23,120 nucleotides of DNA from the IMG/VR virus record IMGVR_UViG_3300046028_002995, positions 1-23,120 of that record. One strand, given 5' to 3'. The stretch is from a virus. Shown here in pieces: positions 6,116 through 15,607 of the stretch. Position numbers and translations under genes: made by a program. Numbering within the stretch: position 1 is the first letter of the stretch; each line of letters opens with the position of its first letter. The notes under the pieces are model-generated. The model worked only from the letters and a program-made list of their open reading frames with translations. It had not been told where the DNA came from and did not search any database.

Positions 6116-9100
6116 ATGACAGAGTAAAAGAAACTTCCACCACAACAGGAACAGTTCCGATCGTATTAAATGGTGCTTCAATTGGATACCAAAGTATTTC
6201 ATCAACTATTTCAACATCGAATACATTTCCGTATGTAGTTGAGTTGACTGGGGGATCAGAATGGGAAATTGGTATAGGGCAATATGTAAGCGGAAATAAT
6301 TCTATTATTAGAACTCAAATATTAAATAGTTCTAATGCAGGAAATATTGTTAATTTTTCTTCTGGTTCTAAAAACGTATTTTTAACAGTTCCAGCTGCAT
6401 ATACTGCATTAACTGCTCGTGGATTATCACAATTCTCTGCAACAAGTAGTGCTGAATTGGCATCTATAATTTCCGATGAAACTGGATCAGGTAAATTAGT
6501 ATTTTCAAATAATGCGATTTTAGTTACGCCAGATATTGGTAGAGCTAATGGTACATCATTAACATTATCTGGAGATTTATCGGTAACAGGAAACGTTTAT
6601 CTATCTGGAAATGTTACAACATTAAGTTCAAATAACCTTTCTATCCATGATCCATTAATTTATCTGGCACAAGAAAATCCTGCAAATCTTCAAGATATAG
6701 GCATTGTTGGGCATTTTACAAGCGATCATTATCAGCATACTGGATTAGTTAGGGATGCAACAGATGGAGTTTGGAAATTTTTTTCTAATGTTGTTAGCGA
6801 ACCAACAACTACAGTAGATTTTACTGGTGTAATATATGATACAATTCAAGTTGGATCGATAAATACATCAAATGCCGTTTTTTCTACTGCAAATGGCTCT
6901 GCACCGTTTTCTGTTGTATCTAATACCTTAGTATCAAATCTTAATGCGGATCTCCTTGACGGACAACATGGAACGTATTATACGGATTTAAGTAGTTCTG
7001 CATTTAATCAAGCCAATTTAGCATATACAACTGCTAATACTGGGGTTTCAATTGGCCAAGAAGCATTCTCTCAGGCTAATGCTGCATATACGCAAGCTAA
7101 TACAGGAACAACGATAGGATTAAGTGCGCTTAGTCAAGCGAATTCAGCCTATACTGCCGCTAATGTTGGAATAGCAACTGGTCAGGCTGCATTTGGTCAG
7201 GCTAATGTTGGAATTACATTAGCTCAAACTGCATTTAGTCAGGCAAATGCTGCATATAATCAAGCCAATGTTGGAATAGTAATTGGTCAGGCTGCATTTG
7301 GTCAAGCCAATTCTGCATATAATCAAGCTAATGCTGCTTATGCTCAGGCAAATGTTGGAATAGCAGTTGGCCAAGCTGCATTTGGTCAAGCCAATTCTGC
7401 ATATAATCAAGCTAATACTGGAGTTACAATTGGCCAAGAAGCGTTCGGTCAGGCTAATGCTGCATATAATACTGCTAATACTGGAGTTACAATAGGTCAA
7501 GCAGCGTTTTCTCAGGCTAATGCTGCTTATAATACTGCCAATACTAAATTTTCTGCTAACGGTGGAACTATTAGTGGATCGGTAACAATTACTAATGATT
7601 TAAATGTTTCTGGAAATGTATATTTAAGCGGTAATGTTACAACAGTAAGTTCAACGAATTTAATTGTAAATGATCCAATACTTTATTTAGCAAATAATAA
7701 TATTGGTAATACACAAGATATCGGTTTTGTTGGTCATTTTACAAATTCGTCATATCAACATACAGGTTTAGTTAGAAAAGCTAGTGATGGAATTTGGAGA
7801 TTATTTTCCAATGTATCAACTGAACCAACTTCCACTGTTGATTTTACTAATGGCATTTATGATACATTACAAATTGGTTCATTAATAGCATCGAATGCAA
7901 ATTTCTCTATTACTGGTGCAGCGCCATTTACAGTAACTTCTAATACAGTAGTTGTAAATCTTAATGCTGATTTACTTGATGGGCAGCATGGAACATATTA
8001 TACTGGGTTAACTGGAGTTTCATTTGATCAAGCAAACTCTGCATATAATCAGGCTAATACTGGAATTACAGTTGGCCAAACAGCCTTTACTCAGGCTAAT
8101 GCTGCATATAATCAGGCTAATACCGGAATAACAATTGGTCAAGCAGGATTTGATCAGGCTAATTCTGGATTTAATCAGGCAAATGTTGGAATAACAATTA
8201 GTCAAACAGGATTTAATCAAGCCAATGCTGCATATAATCAGGCTAATACCGGAATAACAATTGGTCAAGCAGGATTTGATCAGGCTAATTCTGGATTTAA
8301 TCAAGCCAATGGTGCATATTCTCAAGCAAATACAGCATTAACTATTGGGCAAAGTTCATTCGGTCAAGCTAACGCAGCATATAATACTGCTAATACAGGT
8401 ATTTCTGTTGGTCAAGGAGCATTTGGTCAAGCTAATTCTGGATTCAATCAAGCAAATTTAGCCTATACTGCTGCTAATACGGGAATTTCTATTGCTCAAA
8501 CTGCATTCTCTCAAGCAAATGCAGCGTATAGTCAAGCAAATACCGGAATTACAATTGCACAAACTGCCTTTGGCCAAGCAAACTCTGGATTTAATCAAGC
8601 TAATGCAGCTTATGCTCAGGCAAATGTTGGAGTTACAATAGCTCAATCGGCATTTAATCAAGCTAATTCAGAACCAATTGGCCAAGGAGCGTTCGGTCAG
8701 GCTAATGCTGCATATAATACTGCTAATACTGGAATTACAGTTGGCCAAGCAGCATACACTCAAGCTAATGCTGCTTATAATACTGCCAATACTAAATTTT
8801 CTGCTAATGGTGGAATAATTTCCGGATCAGTTACGATCACAACTGATTTAAATGTTACGGGAAATGTTTATCTATCTGGAAATGTTACAACATTAAGTTC
8901 GAATAACCTTTCTATCCATGATCCATTAATTTATCTGGCACAAGAAAATCCAGCTAACCTTCAAGATATAGGTTTGGTTGGGAATTTTACATCTGACCGT
9001 TATCAGCATACTGGATTAGTTAGAGATGCTTCTGATAATATGTGGAAATTGTTTTCTAACGTTGCATCTGAGCCAACATCAACCATAGATTTTACTGGTG

Positions 9101-10152
9101 GTGTAATATATGATACTCTTAAAATTGGTTCATTAATAACTTCTAATGCTGCGTTTAATGTTGCTAGCGGTACTGCTCCATTTACTGTTAATTCTGTTAC
9201 ATTAGTTAACAATTTAAATGCCGATTTATTGGATGGTCAGCAAGCAAATTATTATACAGGATTAAGTAATTCGGCAAATACTCAAGCAAATTTAGGTGTT
9301 GCTATTGCTCAAGGAGCTTTTGGTCAAGCTAACTCTGGTTATGCTCAAGCTAATGCTGCTTATGCTCAAGCTAATGCTGCTTATAATAAAGCAAATACAG
9401 GCGGTTCTGGATTAACTGCTACTGTTATCCAAACCTCGAATTATACAGCTACTGTTAATGATTTAGTTAGATGTAATACAGCTGTTAGTGCATTCTCCGT
9501 TACATTCCCTGCTAGTCCAGCCGATGGAGCAATAATAGGTGTTATAGACATAGCAGGAACATTTAATTCAAATAATTTAACTTTGTTACCAAATACCGGA
9601 AAAACAATTGAATCTGATGCTACATCATTAATATTGGATATGAATGGAACTTATGCATCATTTATATATAATTCAACTACGTCTAATTGGAAATTATTAG
9701 AAACTCCTCAAGGATCCGGTTTAACATCTACTCCAATTAAAACTTCTTCTTATACCGCTACAGTTAATGATGTCGTTAGATGTAATACTGCCGCAGGAGC
9801 ATTTTCAGTTACGTTGCCGGCAACTCCATCTGATGGAAGTTTAATTTCTATAGTCGATATTGCTGATAGATTTTATACGAATAATTTAACGGTTAATCGT
9901 AGTGGATCAGATACTATTGAAGGAGATACTTCTTTAATATTGGATATAAATTCAACTTATGCTGGATTGATGTATAATGCAATAAATTCAAATTGGAAAT
10001 TATTGCAAACGCCTATGGCAACATTATCAATTTCACAAAAATTATCGATTTTGAATAGAAATGGTTCTAATACAACGATCGTTAATATATTTGCTGGTAT
10101 TGTTCCAATTTTAACTAGATCCGGTTCAACTATACAAATAGGACTTACTTAA
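6100..10152 (+). CDS. Long tail-fibre protein with QAN heptad coiled-coil shafts
   Basis: The protein is 1350 residues. Residues 1-100 are the fibre N-terminal domain common in T4-like environmental phages (M-S-L-Q-L-N-D-R-V-K-E-T ... W-E-I-G-I-G). A globular module of about 150 residues (D-L-x-V-x-G-N-V-Y-L-S-G-N ... Y-Q-H-T-G-L-V-R ... L-N-A-D-L-L-D-G-Q) occurs three times, at about 150-295, 487-633 and 900-1055. After each copy comes a shaft of perfect 7-residue repeats such as YNQANTG, ITIGQAA and FGQANSA: 26 units (300-481), 36 plus one broken unit (640-897) and 6 units (1060-1100). The aromatic/aliphatic first position and Ala fourth position suit a trimeric coiled coil. Two homologous C-terminal domains (1102-1205, 1206-1306) and a short tip follow. 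The role is host recognition or reach. The start at 6100 has GGGAG about 7 bases upstream. Confidence 0.9.
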   Translation: MSLQLNDRVKETSTTTGTVPIVLNGASIGYQSISSTISTSNTFPYVVELTGGSEWEIGIGQYVSGNNSIIRTQILNSSNAGNIVNFSSGSKNVFLTVPAAYTALTARGLSQFSATSSAELASIISDETGSGKLVFSNNAILVTPDIGRANGTSLTLSGDLSVTGNVYLSGNVTTLSSNNLSIHDPLIYLAQENPANLQDIGIVGHFTSDHYQHTGLVRDATDGVWKFFSNVVSEPTTTVDFTGVIYDTIQVGSINTSNAVFSTANGSAPFSVVSNTLVSNLNADLLDGQHGTYYTDLSSSAFNQANLAYTTANTGVSIGQEAFSQANAAYTQANTGTTIGLSALSQANSAYTAANVGIATGQAAFGQANVGITLAQTAFSQANAAYNQANVGIVIGQAAFGQANSAYNQANAAYAQANVGIAVGQAAFGQANSAYNQANTGVTIGQEAFGQANAAYNTANTGVTIGQAAFSQANAAYNTANTKFSANGGTISGSVTITNDLNVSGNVYLSGNVTTVSSTNLIVNDPILYLANNNIGNTQDIGFVGHFTNSSYQHTGLVRKASDGIWRLFSNVSTEPTSTVDFTNGIYDTLQIGSLIASNANFSITGAAPFTVTSNTVVVNLNADLLDGQHGTYYTGLTGVSFDQANSAYNQANTGITVGQTAFTQANAAYNQANTGITIGQAGFDQANSGFNQANVGITISQTGFNQANAAYNQANTGITIGQAGFDQANSGFNQANGAYSQANTALTIGQSSFGQANAAYNTANTGISVGQGAFGQANSGFNQANLAYTAANTGISIAQTAFSQANAAYSQANTGITIAQTAFGQANSGFNQANAAYAQANVGVTIAQSAFNQANSEPIGQGAFGQANAAYNTANTGITVGQAAYTQANAAYNTANTKFSANGGIISGSVTITTDLNVTGNVYLSGNVTTLSSNNLSIHDPLIYLAQENPANLQDIGLVGNFTSDRYQHTGLVRDASDNMWKLFSNVASEPTSTIDFTGGVIYDTLKIGSLITSNAAFNVASGTAPFTVNSVTLVNNLNADLLDGQQANYYTGLSNSANTQANLGVAIAQGAFGQANSGYAQANAAYAQANAAYNKANTGGSGLTATVIQTSNYTATVNDLVRCNTAVSAFSVTFPASPADGAIIGVIDIAGTFNSNNLTLLPNTGKTIESDATSLILDMNGTYASFIYNSTTSNWKLLETPQGSGLTSTPIKTSSYTATVNDVVRCNTAAGAFSVTLPATPSDGSLISIVDIADRFYTNNLTVNRSGSDTIEGDTSLILDINSTYAGLMYNAINSNWKLLQTPMATLSISQKLSILNRNGSNTTIVNIFAGIVPILTRSGSTIQIGLT

Positions 10153-10580
10153 TGACAGCAAGATACCCTTTAGTGCTTAATGGTACTACATTACAAGAAT
10201 TACAAACAAGCGATTCGCTTGGAAGTTTAATATCAACTGGAGTATTTGAAACTAAAACTGCTATTTCCGCTTTAGATATTGATTTATCGTTAGGGACTTG
10301 TTTTACCAAAACATTAACCGCTACATCTATTACTTTTACTGTAAGTAATATTCCAGCAACAGGAATATTAGGTGCATTTATGTTAGATTTAACTAACGCT
10401 GGATTAGCTACAATTACTTGGACATTGTCTGTCGCAGCGGGAGGAACTTCTTCTGTTAAATGGGTTGGGGGTACTACGCCAACTGCATTAACGTCATCGG
10501 GAAGGGATAGTTTTATATTTTACACATACGATGCTGGAGCTACTTGGACAGGATTATTAGTTGGTAAGGATATAAAATAA
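10152..10580 (+). CDS. Small tail-fibre tip or attachment protein
   Basis: The protein is 142 residues. It starts M-T-A-R-Y-P-L-V-L-N-G-T-T-L-Q-E-L-Q and ends W-T-G-L-L-V-G-K-D-I-K. Both are typical of a small fibre-associated family found after long fibres in marine and T4-like phages, in which a short hook is followed by a beta domain (strands around T-I-T-W-T-L, then V-K-W-V-G-G, then F-I-F-Y-T-Y-D-A-G-A-T-W). It is joined to both neighbours by TAATG overlaps, so the three genes are translationally coupled. The exact role (tip, adaptor or separate short fibre) is not visible. Confidence 0.75.
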   Translation: MTARYPLVLNGTTLQELQTSDSLGSLISTGVFETKTAISALDIDLSLGTCFTKTLTATSITFTVSNIPATGILGAFMLDLTNAGLATITWTLSVAAGGTSSVKWVGGTTPTALTSSGRDSFIFYTYDAGATWTGLLVGKDIK

Positions 10581-13261
10581 TGATTGTCCGTAAGATATTG
10601 GGTACAGTTTCTTCTTCAGTTAGTAGTATCGTATCGTCAGATCCATATTGGTCAAATGTAGTTTTATTATTAAATGGAGATGGAACTAATGGTAGTAATA
10701 CAATTTTAGATTTAAGTTCTATCCCAAAAACTATAACAAATAATGGAACAGCAAATCACCCTCAAGCTAATACTACAATTAAAAAATATGGAACTGGTAG
10801 TATATATTTTAATGGATCTTCGTATTTAACTAATCCTTCCATATCTTTGAGCGGAGATTTTACTATTGAATGTTGGGTTTATAGAACTTCAGCAATTTCT
10901 GGTGCCATTGTTCTGTTAGGAACACCGTCAGGATCTGGATGGATAGGTTGGCAGAATTCAACTACATTTTATTATGAAGATCCAGGATACACAGCTGCTA
11001 GTAATTATACAATACCGGATACGATTAATACATGGGCGCATTATGCTGTAGTTAGATCTTCTAATGTAATTAAAGTATATGTAAATGGCGTTGCGGCTGC
11101 AGCAACGCTATCTTCTTCTACTATATTTACGATATCTCAAATTAACGGTAAAAGTGGATCTTATTTGTTTACTGGATACCTTGATGATTTAAGAGTTACG
11201 AATGGAATCGCGCGTTATACGACTAATTTTACTCCACCTACACAAACTCTTCCTATTCCAATATTAGATGCTGATCCGTATTGGAATAACGTTATACTTG
11301 CGTTAAATGGAGATGGAACTAATGGTAGTACATCATTCTCAGATTTAAGCTTATTCGGTAGAACGGTAACGCCAAGTGGTAATACGCAAGTTAATACATC
11401 GATTAATATCGCTGGAACAGGAAGCGTTTATTTTGATGGAGCTGGAGATTATTTGACGATACCGACTACCTCGAGTTTATCTTTAGGTAATTATGATTTT
11501 ACTATAGAGCTGTGGTTTTATCAAATAGATAGAAATAATGCATATGCCACTTTTTTAGATAATCAATCAGTCACCTCATGGGCAGCAAATACATTTGCTT
11601 TTTTTAATAGGCATGCAAATGCGCCTACTAAATTTTCTTTTATGGCATATAACTATCATAACGTAAACTCTATGTTAGTTAGTACAACGACTCCAAGTAA
11701 TAATACTTGGTATCATTTAGCTATAGTTAGATCCGGCTCTACGTTTACATTATATGTAAACGGAATTTCTGAGGCTACAGCTACTTTTGCCGGAGCAATA
11801 GATACAGCGGCATATCCATGGACAATTGGCGGATGGTCTAATAACGTGGCGACCAATATTAACGGATATCTCGACAACTTGAGGGTAACCAAAGGCATTG
11901 CTAGATATACTTCAAATTTTACTCCAGTGGCATACCCTTTGCCTATAACTGCAGCAACTGTTTCTACTGATCCATATTGGTCAAATGTTTTGTTAGAAAT
12001 AAACGCAAACGGAACTAACGGAAGTACATCATTTTCGGATTTAAGTTTATACGCTAGAACTATTACCCCAAGCGGTAATACTCAAATAAATACATCAAAT
12101 AAAATAGCTGGAACAGGAAGCGTTTATTTTGATGGAGCTGGAGATTATTTGACGATACCGACTAATTCTAGTTTATATTTCGGAACTTCCGATTTTACTA
12201 TTGAAATGTGGTATAAAGCTTCTGGTAGAGCTCCCGGATATCCTAATTACCCCTCGTTATTTTCTAATGCCAGCGTAATAGGTTGGGCAGCAAATTCATT
12301 CGATTTATTTGATCGAGCTGCTGGAGGAGGTTACGGGTTTAATTTTTATTCGTATAATATGAATCCATCTAGCGGTTCTATTTTGGCTAGCACGACATCT
12401 ACTATAGAAGGCGTTTGGTATCATTTAGCTGTAGTTAGATCTGGATCTTCGTTTAAACTATTTGTTAACGGAATTTCTGAAGCGACATATACTTCTAGCG
12501 CGTCGCTTGATGCTGTTGGGCAACCTTGGACTATAGGCGTTAGACAACCCTCTAATGGAGATTATATTACTGGATACGTTGACAATTTACGAGTCACTAA
12601 AGGCGTCGCTCGTTATACTGTTAATTTTACGCCTCCTGCATACGAGCTACCATTAACGGCAGATCCGTATTGGATAAACGTTGGATTATTATTAAACGGT
12701 AATGGGGTAAGCGGTAATACGACTTTTACCGATTTAAGTATTTCTCCTAAAAGCGTATCCGTAAATGGAACAGTTGTTGTAGATACAGTAACTAAAAAAT
12801 ATGGAACTGGTAGTATATATTTTAATGGCTCTTCATATCTAACGCACACAGCATTTAATCTTACTGCAGACCTTACAATAGAATGTTGGCTTAATCGTTC
12901 AACTATAACTGGCGGAAATAGAGTATTATATAGCGGAAGTACCGGATGGGTTGGATGGTCAACTAACACTAACTTTGTGTGGTCCTGTGGCGTTAATATT
13001 AACTTTACAATTCCAGATACTACAAATACTTGGGCGCATTATGCTATCGTACGGCAAAACGGAATAATACGAGTTTATGTTAATGGTCAAGTAGCTTCAG
13101 AAAGCGGATCTACTACTGCGGCATTTGGGGTCTCCGAAATCATCGGACAAAATGGCGGATATTTATTTGCTTGTTATCTTGATGATTTGCGAGTAACAAA
13201 TGGGATAGCAAGATATACTATTAATTTTACGCCTCCAACATCTGAATTACAAACAATTTAA
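10580..13261 (+). CDS. Adhesin with four tandem LamG-like (concanavalin A-like) domains
   Basis: The protein is 893 residues. Four jellyroll domains of about 200-230 residues begin at D-P-Y-W near residues 20, 231, 463 and 694. Each has G-T-G-S-(I/V)-Y-F-(N/D)-G, then an (F/L)-T-I-E-x-W strand, then (H-Y/H-L)-A-(I/V)-V-R ... V-N-G, and ends with the signature D-(D/N)-L-R-V-T-(N/K)-G-(I/V)-A-R-Y-T-x-N-F-T-P. These are hallmarks of Laminin_G_3-type domains, which usually bind glycans or proteins on surfaces. Domains 1 and 4 resemble each other (SIYFNGSSYLT), as do 2 and 3 (SVYFDGAGDYLTIP), an A-B-B-A order. A 20-residue N-terminal hook probably fixes it to the virion. It is coupled to the upstream gene by TAATG. 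Likely role: receptor binding to host polysaccharide (inference). Confidence 0.9.
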   Translation: MIVRKILGTVSSSVSSIVSSDPYWSNVVLLLNGDGTNGSNTILDLSSIPKTITNNGTANHPQANTTIKKYGTGSIYFNGSSYLTNPSISLSGDFTIECWVYRTSAISGAIVLLGTPSGSGWIGWQNSTTFYYEDPGYTAASNYTIPDTINTWAHYAVVRSSNVIKVYVNGVAAAATLSSSTIFTISQINGKSGSYLFTGYLDDLRVTNGIARYTTNFTPPTQTLPIPILDADPYWNNVILALNGDGTNGSTSFSDLSLFGRTVTPSGNTQVNTSINIAGTGSVYFDGAGDYLTIPTTSSLSLGNYDFTIELWFYQIDRNNAYATFLDNQSVTSWAANTFAFFNRHANAPTKFSFMAYNYHNVNSMLVSTTTPSNNTWYHLAIVRSGSTFTLYVNGISEATATFAGAIDTAAYPWTIGGWSNNVATNINGYLDNLRVTKGIARYTSNFTPVAYPLPITAATVSTDPYWSNVLLEINANGTNGSTSFSDLSLYARTITPSGNTQINTSNKIAGTGSVYFDGAGDYLTIPTNSSLYFGTSDFTIEMWYKASGRAPGYPNYPSLFSNASVIGWAANSFDLFDRAAGGGYGFNFYSYNMNPSSGSILASTTSTIEGVWYHLAVVRSGSSFKLFVNGISEATYTSSASLDAVGQPWTIGVRQPSNGDYITGYVDNLRVTKGVARYTVNFTPPAYELPLTADPYWINVGLLLNGNGVSGNTTFTDLSISPKSVSVNGTVVVDTVTKKYGTGSIYFNGSSYLTHTAFNLTADLTIECWLNRSTITGGNRVLYSGSTGWVGWSTNTNFVWSCGVNINFTIPDTTNTWAHYAIVRQNGIIRVYVNGQVASESGSTTAAFGVSEIIGQNGGYLFACYLDDLRVTNGIARYTINFTPPTSELQTI

Positions 13262-13271
13262 AGGTTATACA

Positions 13272-13709
13272 ATGGAAATAGCATTAATAGAAAATAATAA
13301 TATAATTAAAATTGGGCATTATAAAGAATTATTCCCAGATACATCATTTCCCTCTACCGGACCTAATAATTTTTTTATGGCAGAACATTCTGCTCTTAAA
13401 GTTACCGTTTGGAAACCTTATGATAAAAAAACTCAAAAATTAGTTAATTGCGAACCGTATATAGAAGATTTTCAAGTATTTACTGTACGTGTTGATGATA
13501 AAACAGAAGAAGACTTGGCTTTGGATTTTCAATTTGCGTCTATAGAAATAATAAATAAACGTAATAAACTATTAGAATTAAGTGATTGGACGCAAGTATT
13601 AGATACTCCTGTTGATAGAGATTCTTGGGTATTATATCGGCAAGAATTGAGAGATATAACAAAACAAGAACAATTTCCATTTAATGTAATTTGGCCAACT
13701 AAACCATAA
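13272..13709 (+). CDS. Phage tail-fibre assembly chaperone-like protein
   Basis: The protein is 145 residues. The C-terminal half is diagnostic: R-N-K-L-L-E-L-S-D-W-T-Q-V-L-D-T-P ... W-x-x-Y-R-Q-E-L-R-D-I-T-K-Q ... F-P-F-N-V-I-W-P-T-K-P. This is the pattern of the phage tail assembly chaperone family (Phage_tail_APC type). The N-terminal part (Y-K-E-L-F-P-D-T-S-F-P-S-T-G-P) matches a segment often joined to it in aquatic phages. Such proteins assist assembly of adhesin or fibre trimers and are usually encoded next to their client, here between the LamG protein and an adaptor fibre. AAAGGT precedes the ATG at normal spacing. Confidence 0.8.
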   Translation: MEIALIENNNIIKIGHYKELFPDTSFPSTGPNNFFMAEHSALKVTVWKPYDKKTQKLVNCEPYIEDFQVFTVRVDDKTEEDLALDFQFASIEIINKRNKLLELSDWTQVLDTPVDRDSWVLYRQELRDITKQEQFPFNVIWPTKP

Positions 13710-13719
13710 AGGATACATA

Positions 13720-14274
13720 ATGGCAAAAAGTCTTTCAAACATAATACGAACAGGAAGTCCAAATACTCCTTTACCAGTTTCTTTCGGCGGAACAGGTTTG
13801 ACTGCAACTGGCAATACTGGAAATATATTAGTTAGCGATGGCACGAATTGGAATAGTACATCCGCATTATCAAATTACCTTTCAATTAAATCGTTATTAG
13901 AAACTGCTACTATTTCTTCTAGCGCACCTACAGCTAATACTAATTTTGATGTTATTACTCAAGCGGTTCAATATTATACTAGTAACACAACAACCAATTT
14001 TACTTTTAATATTAGAGGAAATAGTTCTATCCCGTTAAATTCTGTAATGCAAGTAGGTCAATCAGCGACTATCGCATTATTATTAACAAATTCGACTACT
14101 GCATATTATCCTAACGCGGTTCAGATTGACAGTGCACCGCAAACTATTAAATGGCAAGGCGGAACTGCTGTATCAGCTGGAAATGTTTCAGCAATTGATA
14201 TATATTCATATACTATAATTAAAACTGCGAATAATGTGTATACACTATTAGGTTCGCAAACTAAATTTGCATAA
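13720..14274 (+). CDS. Tail-fibre protein with shared N-terminal adaptor
   Basis: The protein is 184 residues. Residues 1-45 (A-K-S-L-S-N-I-I-R ... G-G-T-G-L-T-A-T-G-N-T-G-N-I-L-V-S-D-G) match the N-terminus of the 630-residue fibre at 15608. That region includes the GGTGLT motif common where phage fibres attach to the tail. The remaining residues form a beta-rich domain (Y-Y-T-S-N-T-T-T-N-F-T-F-N-I-R-G, then Y-Y-P-N-A-V-Q-I-D, then K-W-Q-G-G-T-A-V-S-A-G-N, then L-L-G-S-Q-T-K-F-A). This domain type is recurrent in small fibre proteins of T4-like cyanophages and related viruses. AAGGA lies before the ATG. It is part of the packed fibre operon, and its receptor is unknown. Confidence 0.8.
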   Translation: MAKSLSNIIRTGSPNTPLPVSFGGTGLTATGNTGNILVSDGTNWNSTSALSNYLSIKSLLETATISSSAPTANTNFDVITQAVQYYTSNTTTNFTFNIRGNSSIPLNSVMQVGQSATIALLLTNSTTAYYPNAVQIDSAPQTIKWQGGTAVSAGNVSAIDIYSYTIIKTANNVYTLLGSQTKFA

Positions 14275-14285
14275 CGGGACTAATT

Positions 14286-15206
14286 ATGCCTTGTTTGTCA
14301 ACTATCGGTACTTCAAATATTAAAAGTTTTGGATTTACTCGAGCATTAGCTTCAATAATTCCATCCATTTTTTCTGTAAACTATCTTGTTGTTGCTGGAG
14401 GAGGTGGCGGCGGAGATCGTCATGGCGGTGGCGGTGGAGCAGGTGGGTTATTAGCGAATACAACTTCTAGTATTACTACTGGAGTTACATACACTATAAC
14501 AATAGGAGCCGGTGGAGCAGGAGGGAATTATGAAGCGTTAACTGGCGGAAGTGTTCAAGGGTCGGGAGCAGCTGGAGCAAATAGTTCTATAATAGGAACG
14601 GGTTTATCGATAATATCTCTACGCGGTGGTGGCGGAGCGACTTATGATGGATATGATAACATTACTTTAGTTGGTTCTGGCGGTGGTGGTGCTGGTAACG
14701 CATCCAATTATTTGGGGAAAGCAGGAACTTCTGGGCAAGGAAATGTCGGAGGAAATGGCAATGGCGGGAATGTTCAGGGCGGGGGTGGTGGCGGTGCCGG
14801 AGAAGCGGGTAAAAATTACGGGGTTGTTCTTGCCGCTACAGGTGGAGCTGGCGGCAATGGCGCAATTTCCCTTATAACAGGAACCTCTGTATATTATGCA
14901 GGAGGAGGCGGTGGTGCTTGTGCCTCCGGAGGCGATTATTCCGCAGGAGGTTTAGGTGGAGGCGGTAAAGGTTCATACGATACCGGAAATACTTCGGGAT
15001 CGCCTAATACCGGAGGTGGAGGTGGAGCTTCTAGATCTGCTGGAGGTACTTCGACCTTTGGTCAAAATGGAGGTTCTGGTGTAGTTATTATTAGTTACCC
15101 ATCTTCTTATCCTGACGCGATAGTTACCGGATCTCCAGTATATTCCGTTTCCGGAGGGAATAAAATATACAAATTTACTGGTTCTGGTTCAATTATATTT
15201 CAATAG
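14286..15206 (+). CDS. Glycine-rich tail-fibre adhesin
   Basis: The protein is 306 residues. A 30-residue N-terminal part is followed by Y-L-V-V-A-G-G-G-G-G-G and then a long polyglycine-patterned region (about 36-270) with repeated G-G-G-G-A-G, G-A-G-G and G-N-G runs. It ends S-G-V-V-I-I-S-Y-P and G-N-K-I-Y-K-F-T-G-S-G-S-I-I-F. This layout is the widespread phage glycine-rich adhesin domain, whose solved relatives (the Gp38-type tip of T-even-like phage S16) pack polyglycine II helices and expose variable loops for receptor contact. The equivalence is structural analogy, not proven homology. Base composition is locally G-rich because of glycine codons. A weak GGGA lies before the ATG. Confidence 0.85.
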   Translation: MPCLSTIGTSNIKSFGFTRALASIIPSIFSVNYLVVAGGGGGGDRHGGGGGAGGLLANTTSSITTGVTYTITIGAGGAGGNYEALTGGSVQGSGAAGANSSIIGTGLSIISLRGGGGATYDGYDNITLVGSGGGGAGNASNYLGKAGTSGQGNVGGNGNGGNVQGGGGGGAGEAGKNYGVVLAATGGAGGNGAISLITGTSVYYAGGGGGACASGGDYSAGGLGGGGKGSYDTGNTSGSPNTGGGGGASRSAGGTSTFGQNGGSGVVIISYPSSYPDAIVTGSPVYSVSGGNKIYKFTGSGSIIFQ

Positions 15207-15215
15207 GGTTTTAAA

Positions 15216-15599
15216 ATGGCGCATTTTGCAGAAATAGATGATGATAATATTGTTTTACGAGTAATAGTTGTTAATAATAACGAATTGCTTGATAATGGAT
15301 TGGAATCTGAAGAAAAGGGTATTTTATTTTGTAAATCTTTATTTGGCGAAAACACGAATTGGGTACAAACGAGTTATAATAACAGTTTTCGTAAACAATA
15401 TGCATTAGGCGGTTTTACATACGATAAACATAATGACATTTTTTTATCTCCGCAACCTTTCGTTAGCTGGATTTTAGATCCAGTAACATTTAATTGGAAA
15501 CCGCCTATAGAATATCCTAAAGACAATAAATATTATATATGGGATGAATCCGCATTTTCTTGGGTAGAAAATATTTTTAACATAGAAAACGATACATAG
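15216..15599 (+). CDS. MAHFAE-type conserved phage tail protein
   Basis: The protein is 127 residues. It opens M-A-H-F-A-E-I-D-D-D-N-I-V-L-R-V-I-V-V-N-N and continues F-C-K-S-L-F-G, W-V-Q-T-S-Y-N, F-R-K-Q-Y-A-L-G-G-F-T-Y-D, then F-L-S-P-Q-P-F-x-S-W-x-L-D and Y-x-W-D-E-S-A-F-S-W-V. This is a well-conserved small family in cyanophages and other marine T4-like phages, normally encoded among fibre genes; its precise function is not known to me. The sequence is Trp/Tyr-rich with a compact beta fold expected. AGGG precedes the start. It lies between the glycine-rich adhesin and the YadA-like fibre, which fits an assembly or attachment role (inference). Confidence 0.8.
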   Translation: MAHFAEIDDDNIVLRVIVVNNNELLDNGLESEEKGILFCKSLFGENTNWVQTSYNNSFRKQYALGGFTYDKHNDIFLSPQPFVSWILDPVTFNWKPPIEYPKDNKYYIWDESAFSWVENIFNIENDT

Positions 15600-15607
15600 A
15601 GATACTA

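Noticed and set aside
7219-9212. Minus-strand ORFs inside the long fibre gene (Cys/Ile/Ser-rich)
   Set aside because: Mirror images of the QAN heptad repeats and globular modules; no start signals and no family resemblance.
14671-14877. Alternative 68-residue ORF inside the glycine-rich gene
   Set aside because: Out-of-frame product of GGN-rich codons; no ribosome site.
6100-15206. Diversity-generating retroelement target in fibre genes
   Set aside because: No reverse transcriptase or template repeat is present; repeat differences are not confined to adenine positions as far as I can see by eye.
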